From: Dermacentor variabilis
Lineage: Eukaryota > Arthropoda > Arachnida > Ixodida > Ixodidae
Direction: 5' to 3'
NCBI RefSeq assembly: GCF_050947875.1
Contig: NC_134572.1
Location: 123,003,105-123,067,104 of the forward strand
Length of the DNA stretch: 64,000 nucleotides
Positions 54,700 to 64,000 of this stretch are shown piece by piece; the first letter of the stretch is position 1; every line of letters starts with the position of its first letter. The notes below the pieces were generated by a model. It was not told the DNA's origin. It worked only from the letters and a program-made list of their open reading frames with translations, and ran no database searches. The position numbers and the translations under genes were made by a program.

Positions 54700-57600
54700 A
54701 TTACTTTACGCCTCCAACCGTTTCTAGCCATGGACCAACAAACCTAACAGCTGGCGTTATTAACCTGACTGATGATTTCAAATGTACAAAATATTCTCAG
54801 TCGTCAGTGCAGTAAAACTTGACGTGTACAACTTGATTTCTACCGATTTCGACGGGATGATTACTGCACCAGCAGAGCTGTTGGCTTACACCGAACAATC
54901 TGTGTAGACAAGTTTCCGAAATTTGTGCGAGTTGTAGAGATGTCCCAAGGTTGCTAGCTTTAAAGTACAGGTACCTGATTTAAGATTTATTGGTGAGCCT
55001 CAACGTTATCTAAAAAAATATGCAGATTCAGCGCATTTTGTAATCTATGTGAAGAGAACCTTGGGTAGACAAATTAAACAAATGATTTTCAACTAACGGT
55101 GATGCGTACACGTTTGTATACTTTCATCTTATGAAAAGAGTAATTTCACGGAAAGTTTCTTGTTTATCCATCGCAAAGGTCGAAGCTTTCTTGTCAACCA
55201 ATCTGTATGTTAATGCACTGCATCGTTCACAAGCTATGGCGAAAGGGATGCGCGACTACAGTGTTATACCTATATGCCGTGATTTCACAAGGGCGAAGGC
55301 AATGTGCGATGAATGTTAAGGAAAGAATGGTGATCTCAGGTGTATGCATAGAAGAGTACGACACATGCCACGCGACATTAGGGAGTCTGTCCTTTTTGTG
55401 TCACAGTATGACATATTCATTATGGAGGATTGGCCAAGAGCAAGAAGATTCCCAGTGGCACACAGCAAGTGCAAGTAGAAATAAAAAGTTGTAAAATCGT
55501 ATTCAACACACCACTAACAGTTGGGAGCGCTTTAGAGATGCCAATAAGTCGACATTTTATGCTCACGTTTTACGCAGCAAGTTAATATAATTACTATTAC
55601 TATACGTATACTGGGCCACCTTACAAGGGTTGCATAAGCCACTTAGAGGGAAGTTGCATGTAACCTTTAAATAAATATCCGCAAATATATCCGTCGAGAT
55701 ATCGGCCGGCTAGACAGCCACGCAAGACCACCGAAAGTATAGGCGAAGAAAGCCTCGGCTTAAAATACGGTGGAACCCATTTCACGATGACTGTCAAAGG
55801 TAGTGCGTCAGCACTGAATCAATATAACGACACAGCGTATGGGCACAGTCGAAAGGACTTATGTATGGAGCGTATACTGCAGCGGAACTCATCTTTCCCA
55901 CTTCCCTAAGAATAATCGGCGCCATGAGGCGCCGCTACCGTGAAGCCTGTCCATGGCCTCCGAAATGCGTGGCGCGCATGCGCGCGAGAGCCCCGAGGAA
56001 CGCGCCACGCGGCGACAGGGCTCATCGCTCGCGCTTCTTTCCGGGCACGCTGCGTCATCTAGTAGCACTGCAGAGAAGTGCACACGTGACCTCCGAGACG
56101 AGAAGCGCAGAGCGCCGGTTCCTGCAAACGCTTAGAATAGTTCCCTCAGTTGCCGCACATTCAGTGACACATACTCAGTGACTCAAGTTGGCGAGACGTT
56201 CATTGAAGAGCAGCACATACCCTGTGCATTTATGGCACTGTTCGCCAAAGCGCTGGTGTGGAAGGCGTTCATTGAAAGTAGGATATACCCAGTGCATTCC
56301 CGGCGCAACTTGCTAATGCGTCGGGTTACTGTCCTTGAGGAAGCCTTGTGACGTGGATTCGATTCCGCTCAGCATCAGGAAAATGTAAGCGGTCTTTTTC
56401 GTCATTGTAAAGCAGCGAATTTCCAGCGGCACACACCAATTTATCCAAGTTCGCTCAGCGCATTTCCCGACACAGGATTCTCTTCTACACCTCCAGGTGC
56501 TTCCCACCCCGCGTGAGGCACCATTATCTCGCCGATTTCACAGACGGGGCTGGTACGCATGCGCGTAAGATTTGAAGCACGACAGGCGTCTTGATCGAGC
56601 GGCGTGTTTAAGTTTAGCTCCCGAGAATACCTGCTCTGCATTGCGTTATGCTGTCGGAGTGTATACTGCTCAGCATGCAGGTTGCTTTATGCGATAGCAA
56701 TTTGCCGTCGCTTCAGCTTAAGAGCATTAACCGCAAAGTTCGCGACTTCGTTTAGTAAAGGACATTTCGTGTAGTGGGAATAAAACAAATTGAACAATAA
56801 AAAAGTTCCTTTATAGTCACTTTGTTTTATAATGTATGCTGCGTCGAGAAAAAGAAAAATTTGGTTGTAAACTGCAGATAAAGTCTGAGCAAGAATGACG
56901 GCACTTAATGGTATAGTGCAAATTTTGAGATAAAGTTGTGCCTTCATCAACAGTCGAAATGTACGGAACTTCTTACGCTATATTATAGCAGAGATGGCAG
57001 AGTAGATGTCCTTTATCACCACTCTTGGTGTCTGTCTGTGAGAGTCCAGTGCTACGCCATGAACATCGGAAATGTACGGAACTTCTCGCGCCAAATTATA
57101 CGAGATGTCGGAGCAGATGGGTGTTATCGCTTTTGGTGTTTCTCTATGAGTGTTTAGTGCTTTACTATGTTATTTGTCGCGGTTTATGCTATGTCTACTT
57201 TTACTGCTTCTTCCTAAACAATATAGTGAAATATTCCGGATTGTAACGCATGCCCTCTACAGAAATTCAAGAGGAGTGAAGGTAATTATTCAGCCCTTTC
57301 ATAGTTTGTAATCTTCAAGATGTCCATCATCATGTTGTAAATAATCGTAAGAGACGTGAAAATATTAAGTTGGTAGCGAGCCACACATTCCGCGTTTATT
57401 TTGTTTCCTGTGGAGAGGGAAAGATCACGACCGACTATATATAACATTTACTTCGCGCCCACGGCAGCTTAAAAAATTATAAGAGGCATAAGCTTCGCCA
57501 TTAAGAGCGGAACGCGATAGCATTCAAAGATCTCTGACTGCTTCCCGGCAACTGCTGCTATAGTAACCAGGATGTTTACCGTCAAACGCTGGCGGCAAAC

Positions 57601-58419
57601 GCTATGCAAGAAGGCGAAATTTCTGATAGAAACGCGGCCTCTTGCGTGGGCCACGATGCGACGGGGGCGACCACCATCTGGAGGTATCGCAAGGAACCGG
57701 GTGCGCTGCTTTATGGCCTTTAAGAATTGCACACGCCGACGTGCGCAACTCTCGGAGGCCATGGCCGCTCTATGAAGGGTTTAAACGCTGGAAGAGGGGT
57801 TTGTGGCTATAATTCCCGCGTAGCAGAATTACGTTTTCTCGTAGATAGAAATTACAGACCAAGGCTATCATGTCTGTAGATTGTGCGTAAGTGCTACTTT
57901 ACAATTTTTCTGACGTACTTTACTTTGAGAAAGTCGAACAATTTCAGTAACTTCCTTGCACTGCACGGAGGGCTTGTGTGGCTGGGTATGCATGGTTCGA
58001 AATGATTTTTGCCGGAACAACAGTCGACGCTGGACGCGCGACGCCGGGTTTCCTGCGGCACGGGTCCCTCCATGCAATCAATTTAAAAGTAGCCGTGCTG
58101 CCAAACAGTCTCTAAGAAAATGCAAGGTATTAATGTGTTACTAGGTCGAAAGGGAGCATGTGTGTTGCCACGAAGTGCCTAAAAAACTGACTACGATTCT
58201 ACACGTGCGGCATGTTCCTAGCGACTCTTCTTACTCCCGGTACTACATACCGATAGTAAGAAGGGCGTTCTCACATCCTTCTGTCATGACAGCTAACGTT
58301 TTGAGACGCTATCGTTGAGACAATGTGCCTTTGGTCGAACACACAGATGACGTCGTTTGAAACACTGCGGATCTAAAAGGCCTGCGTGGCACACGCAACA
58401 TAGACACAGCGTAACCTGG
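54700..58419. other. unassigned sequence with a possible tRNA-like relic
   Basis: At 56315-56365, GCGTCGGGTTACTGTCCTTG, AGGAAGCC and GTGGATTCGATTCCGCTCAG look like the anticodon-to-T-arm part of a tRNA-derived SINE. The A box is not clear. 55920-56120 is CpG-rich with overlapping open frames and no domain. 57480-57540 carries GGAACGCGATAGCATTCAAA, resembling the 59.2-kb repeat family. Nothing else recognised. Confidence 0.35.
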
Positions 58420-58832
58420 AGGACTGCTCCCTTTTGAAACGAGGCCGAGACAGTCACCTTGCCGGCTTGATTTAAAAAAGTATGCCGTACATGTTTTTCA
58501 TTATAGCAGTTTTTATACACCTCCATACTCTTCGTTTGCTTCCACAAGACACCTGTATCTACCTTGTAGCGTTACCTGAGCATCTGCTACATGGCGTTCT
58601 ACCTGGTGCAATGATATGCAACTGCCATGCAATGGGCACACGTAAGAGGATACGCGGCGCGCATCGCATATCTCAAGGCAAATGGCGCGTTAGGATGCTA
58701 ATGATGATGATGATGACAATTATTTTTTTTTGATATCCCTTTGAAACGCAGCGCTAACCTAGTTACCTAGCCAGCTTGATTTGATCAGGTACACTATATA
58801 TATATAGGTACACTATATATATATATATATAT

Positions 58833-58875
<43 letters not shown>

Positions 58876-58885
58876 TCAGGTACAC

Positions 58886-58975
<90 letters not shown>

Positions 58976-59060
58976 CGCAAACCTTCTGTAACTGTCTTGT
59001 ACCGCTACCTGTGCATTTGCTACACGGCGTCATGTCACATCACGTGTCTTCTCGCGCGCT
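58420..59060 (-). repeat. inverted second array of the ~364-bp tandem family
   Basis: Minus-strand landmarks match the 51-kb array: CAGTTGCATATCATTGCACC, CCATGTAGCAGATGCTCAGG, TACAAGGTAGATACAGG, AAATCAAGCCGGCAAGGTGA, and GTTTCAAAAGGG. A second set is TCAAATCAAGCTGGCTAGG, GTTTCAAAGGGATATCA and ATCATCATCATCATTAGCAT, and a third partial one is CGTGTAGCAAATGCACAGG. Units are about 310 bp where not inflated by the TA repeat. Confidence 0.8.
58790..58969. repeat. compound (TA)n microsatellite
   Basis: Long TA runs broken by GGTACAC (three times) and by single G or T changes. GATCAGGTACAC precedes two of the runs. It lies inside the tandem family, at the spot where the 51-kb unit has CATATATAGCACACCTG. 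Confidence 0.95.
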
Positions 59061-59104
59061 AGGAAGCGTTTATAAGGCATCATTCCGCTGCATGCTAGAC
59101 AGCG

Positions 59105-59270
59105 CTGACATGGCTCAGTGGCAAAGTAGCTGACTCCCACGCAGCGGGCCCTGTTGCGACCCCGGCGGGAATTGGTTATTTTAACGCTCTAGCATTAGGG
59201 GCCCCGTGTCACAAAAAATCAGGCGTCGGCGTCGCGCGTCCTGCGTCTACCATCTTGTGAGCGATAGATC
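59105..59270 (+). mobile_element. third tRNA-derived SINE-like repeat
   Basis: Head TGACATGGCTCAGTGGCAAA, GTAGCTGACTCCCACGCAGC and GTTGCGACCCCGG, with A-box-like TGGCTCAGTGG and a degraded B box. The body TTTTAACGCTCTAGCATTAG, GGGCC and GGCGTCGGCGTCGCG is shared with 44715-44783 (minus). Confidence 0.65.
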
Positions 59271-62200
59271 GTTCCGAACCACGCATCCCGATCAACGCAG
59301 GCCCTTCGCGTGGCGCGCAAGTGTTACTGAACTAATTAAATTCCTCAAAGTAAAATATGTTAAAAATTGGTAAACTATGGCTTACACACAGCCTACAGAC
59401 ATGATAGCATCGGACTGTAATTTGGATATACGAGAAAACATAATTGTGTTACGCGGAAACTGAAACACAAACCCCTTTTAAAGTGATAGCGTGTTCCAGC
59501 TGCCGTTTGAGGTAGTAGTAGGAGTGGCTCAGCCCACTCGGTTCCTTGCAACACCATCGAAAAATTAACCACAAAGCCCGCCTTCGTGCACAGATAGCGT
59601 TCGCCGCGAGCATTCTGTTCTGATACACGCGGACGTGTCTTGCCCCGGGCGCTTACCTTAACAGTAGTTAGCAAATGAAAGGGAATCACCACAAAAAAAC
59701 ATAAGCGATGTACGCGTCCCAATATTTCAAAAAGCTGCCATTTCACCTCAAATGCAGTTTGTAGTACAGATAAGTGCCCTTCTTTTTTCTCTTCTTCATG
59801 ACGATCCAGCCGTGGTATGATTGCAAAGGAGAGAAGAAAAAAGAGCCGCAGGCACAGACACAGAATTTCGTGCATACAACAACACTTTAGGAGACCTAGG
59901 TGTAATGAGATGAAATTATAACATCTGCTATACATAGCTAAAAGTAACACAAAGCACACGAAAATAGAAAGAGCGATGTCAGAGCCGCAGGAGGGGCAGG
60001 AAAAACCGAATGAGGAAGTCTGACCAACCTTTCATATTAAAGACAACAGAATTCTGTTGTAGAATTACGGGCAACATATATACGATAACTCGAGGACAAA
60101 CGACTGACCCTGCATTATGACTTGCCTGCTGTGATCCGGCGATCGCCGCGGTGCTGAATGGTTCCGAGAATCCTTAAGATGAATTTCTCAGTTTGTGTGC
60201 TTTCTTCTTTTCTCCTTCTTTTTGTCAAACAGACAAGCGAGGACCGCAGAGAGGTCGTAATATATAGGCTTGCACCACGGTTCAGGGCCCACTTTTCCTC
60301 CTCAACCTTTTCATAACCTCAGTGTGCCGCTGCACGAATGTGCCATTGTGTGTTTTTTTGTTTTGTTTTATTATTATTCTGCTTTCCCTCAGCCCCCGCA
60401 TGGCACTCTGGTATTAGAGGCGAACATTTGGAGGTGGCCTCCATAACCTGTCCCACCGATCTCCCAAAGGCGTATTTACCGTTCTGCATTCCAACTCTTT
60501 CAGGCAGACGTGCACAAGACCCGCCTACAAACGTATATGAGAATTCCTGTGCGGGCGATGGATGTCACTGCAGAGGGAGGGCCCTTTCTTGGTGCTCCTG
60601 AGCACAATGCATTCTTTGTTGCACGTTTTCTGCCTTGTTTTTTTACTACCTCATTTCCAACGTCTCTCCCGATCCGCGGTCGCGGAACAACGACCTCCCT
60701 GCCTCAAGTGAGCACGACGAAATATATATTCCTGCAAAACAACGAAAAGAAAGAATGAATGTAGAGTCGAAAATTGCTAAGGAATGGCTGTGAATTACAG
60801 GTTACGATGGCCTACAGAATAAAAAAAAAACCTAAAAATTGCCCGAGAACATATAACCTTCGTTCTTTCCCTTTACGAGCGCACTTCACTCGTATCAATC
60901 GAATGAATTTGGAAGCATGTCGCTCCTGATATTGTTCCCTGTCCTGGGCAATATGCACTACGCTTAGTCACAGCTGCGATATTGCCGACATCAGGATGTA
61001 TGCAGGTCCTTCACACCATGCTCATTGCTGAAGAGCGGCATTGTAATAAGGCACACTGGAACGTGCTTTCAGAACAAGTTGTGTACAGTCAACCACAAAT
61101 GTTTACGGATCATGGAATACAGGGAAACTTTGAATTTCCAAGCAGCCTGTAGCAGCACTCAATAAAATTCTATATCACAATGTTGTTCGCAAATATTAGT
61201 AGTAGCTGGAAAAGCCAGTACCAGGCTGCGCTGTGATGCTGCAGAAGTATCCAGCGTTTTTCTTAGATCCTATGGTTGTAAAATTTAGTGGCCGACTATA
61301 CATTCCAGGGTTCGACGCTCCCTATATATCTAAAAAAATATTTGCCCATGAAGAGGTCTTTGCCCTTCATGTTAGTGTCTGTTCATTTTTGAGCAAACGT
61401 GTTTAATCGGAACCCTAACAGCTTTGAACAAACAAAGCAAGAAAGGAAGATTTATCTTGTCTTCATTGAAAATATGACGCGTTCAAGAATAAAGCAATTT
61501 TGCCCCAATTATTCATCTTCTCTTAGTGCTACCTCGACCCATACTTCATTTCTTCAACGGTTGAAGGTCCATTGTTCATTGCGTGAACAAAAGAAAGTGC
61601 GCACAGTGGTGTTTCCGCAAATGCAAGGCGAGTATTCAGAAATAGAAAGAAGAACGAAAGAAAGATTCGAAAATACTCGAGACACAAAATACAGGGAAAA
61701 AAACACTTGAAGGTTCCCAAAGTGCGACAAACTTTCTACAAAGCACAGCTAATACCGAAAGTGGAGCCCGATTGGGTCAGCGACGAACAAAGTATGACGA
61801 GCGCTCTCGAGGCGCTGCGCGCCCGTTTCCGACTGTGCTGCGGAATTAGCGGAGTGGCTGCCTGCACCCATTGTGCGGCCACGTCGCTCAGCCGACGCCC
61901 TCGTTAACTATTGTTCGGAGGCACGGAGGTGCTGACGTCGAACAAGTGTAGCAAGCACTCCGCCTTTTCAACGCTTTTATCTCAGCACAGTTCAATTCCC
62001 GCCTCTCGCAAAGCTCCTACGAAAACGTCTGGCTGCGTCAAATATCAATCTTCAACGCCTCGTGTAAATTTTGCTCGTTCTTTTAACACGAGTGTTGTCA
62101 GTGCGTGTAATGGTCATACCTTCATAGCGATGGACGTTGTAACGAATTTCCCGCAGCGTTGACCGCCCATTGCAGTCACCTATGCTTTATTCTGCCTAAT

Positions 62201-64000
62201 GTTTGGAACCATCAAATTTAAATGTGTACGGCACAGTTCGAAATATAAACAAGATGTTAAAGAACAGAACCTGCTATCACTAGTTTTGAAACTACGGGTT
62301 TTCTTTTACTTTAAGTTTGCAGGACCCGAGACGTGGATAATCTGCGAATTGATGAGAGCAGCAGTGCCAAACAAGGAAGCACACTGCGCCGAGAGCTCAA
62401 ACATGCAAGGAAAGCTGCCAACGCTGAGTCTAACTGGTCACACGAAATATATAGATGACAAATGCATCAATGAAGGTGAATAAAACAGCACCCGTGCGAT
62501 TGCTAAGATATAAAGAAAGATAATAATGAGAGGTAACACTATAGGAATATCAAGCGGGGCGTTACAGATAGTTATCGGCACTCAATCACCCGGTGATTTC
62601 TTCACGAATGGCACAAATTCCATATAGGACGTTATAATACTTTTGTTTCTTTCTTTATAATGCGGAATACACCCCACAATGAAACAAGGAGAAACCTGAG
62701 GAGCTTAATGGTCCCGCTTTCCTATACATGCGACCATTGGCAACAGGTAGCAACGGTGCAAAGAGGGCGCCAAATTCGAACATATACGCCCACAGATAGG
62801 AACATTACATCCTACCACCTATCGCAAAGAAAAAATAATGGGCAATATAAACACAGTGAATTCTTTAACAGTAACTGAAAAGAATACATTACGAAGAAAA
62901 TACATAAATAAGGGCACATGAAAGAATCAGGCAAAATGAATATTTGCGAGAATTTGGTAGACGACATATACAGATAACGAGAGCAACAAAAACTAATGCA
63001 CACACGAGAACGAAAGTATACGGACCAGGGGAACGCGGGCCAAACTGTATTGATGGGCCACCTTCCGGCATAGCGGCTGCCGTGGAGAGTGTCGCCTGTG
63101 CGCTAGTGTGCAGGTCCGCCTCGTCATACCTGAAGGTGGGTCATGTTGCTTTGCCTGACGACTTACGCCGATCTGCGACTAAACCTTAGATGGGCAGCTG
63201 CCTGTGTCGCTTCCTGTGCTCCGTCATACCTGCGCCGCCCTTGACATGGGGTGTGTGGCATAGCTCACTCGCGTGAACTCCATGCATTGCAATTTCTTCG
63301 GTTACTGCGCAGCTTCCTGCCTACTCTCCTCCCTTTTGACGACTCCGCCAAAATGCCTTTCCTTCTAGAGCGCAGCTTAGGCACTCGTTCCTGCGGCCAG
63401 CGCCGGCGTTGTCCCTTGTAACCTGAACGAAAACAGCGAAGGATCAAAGTGAAAGCGGAACGCAGCGGGAGATAGAATACGCTTATAGCGAAGCTAGCGA
63501 GAGGAGGAAAGCGGAAAAGAAAAGGGCAGTTGAATCCTGAGGCGGAAAGCGGAGGAAAAGGGTAGAGCGAAAGCGAAAGAAGCGCAGTGCCGCGCAAGAC
63601 GGGCTTTGCGGCGACGATGGCTACGAGATGGCGCCAGAGTAGCGCGCGTCAAAGCGCTGATTGAGCGGAAGTCTGTCTATGGCGGCTGCTGTGAATGGCG
63701 CCCACGCGCCGCCTCTCAATATCTCCCGATTAGCAAGGCCGTCGCACCCACCATCCCTTCGTTTTCAACGTGCCGCACGAGACAGATTGTCCGCGCCAGC
63801 CAATATATTGCGAAATGAAAACACGTGTAAAGCTGCGCTCAAATTTTTAATTAGCGAGTATCGCATAGCAATTGCCGGTGAATTTCATTTCGGAAGCGCT
63901 TTCAGTATCTGCTGCCGACCTGCTGCAGCAACTTTCACAAAGTGCGGATAAGCTTTTGCAATCCTTTTTCGCGACAATGGACACATTGGAAAATTATGGT
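59271..64000. other. unassigned sequence
   Basis: No retroelement protein, tRNA-like head or long microsatellite recognised. A 188-codon minus-strand frame at 59393-59959 and a 103-codon plus-strand frame at 61399-61710 have no domain I can name. The former has a Leu/Phe-rich N-terminal stretch but no cleavage-site pattern that convinces. 63340-63760 is GC-richer with a 110-codon minus-strand frame, also without a domain. Confidence 0.35.

Noticed and set aside
58794..59033. Tyr-Ile repeat frame
   Set aside because: Translation of the TA microsatellite.
59393..59959. 188-codon minus-strand frame as a secreted protein
   Set aside because: It starts with a Leu/Phe-rich stretch, but there is no convincing cleavage site, no cysteine pattern of a known tick secreted family and no supporting context.

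Overview
The window looks like nuclear DNA of a metastriate (ixodid) tick, or a close chelicerate relative. No host protein-coding gene can be supported. The clues are several copies of a tRNA-derived SINE resembling the tick family called Ruka, decayed LINEs of types familiar from tick genomes, a Penelope-like GIY-YIG endonuclease fragment, many microsatellites, and a lack of long open frames outside transposons. It could be intergenic or lie inside a large intron; the sequence alone does not decide this.

Layout. 1-8.6 kb: a Penelope-like fragment (minus), a ~177-bp tandem duplication, a 131-bp palindromic insertion with a perfect 13-bp target-site duplication, and a Ruka-like SINE. 8.6-15.5 kb: an RTE-type LINE, a long RNase H-bearing LINE (minus), then a second RNase H LINE (plus) split by an inverted CR1/L2-like LINE. 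19.2-22.3 kb: a longer CR1/L2-like copy (endonuclease plus reverse transcriptase), interrupted by a SINE with its own target-site duplication and ending in a trinucleotide-repeat tail. 24.9-28.5 kb: a long ATT repeat, a LINE 3' end, and a composite repeat with terminal direct repeats around a tRNA-like core. 32-33 kb: a SINE, small hairpins and two microsatellites. 37.3-39.4 kb: the best-preserved LINE, with a YADN instead of YADD site and one in-frame stop between its two frames. 40-45 kb: SINE relics, an RTE C-terminal fragment and a junction of three repeat families. 49-50.6 kb: a LINE inserted in reverse inside another LINE. 51.2-54.7 kb: a ~364-bp tandem array, a stop-free ~14-bp minisatellite, two SINEs facing each other, and a LINE 3' end. 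58.4-59.3 kb: an inverted second copy of the tandem family carrying an expanded TA repeat, then another tRNA-derived element. The rest is unassigned.

How it fits together. This is a nested graveyard of retroelements: SINEs sit in LINEs, LINEs sit in LINEs, and microsatellites appear to have grown from LINE tails or AT-rich seeds. No autonomous element is intact, and I see no operon, CRISPR or defence system. The structures most worth following are the palindromic mini-elements, which may be non-autonomous Penelope-like elements, and the tandem family present at two loci.
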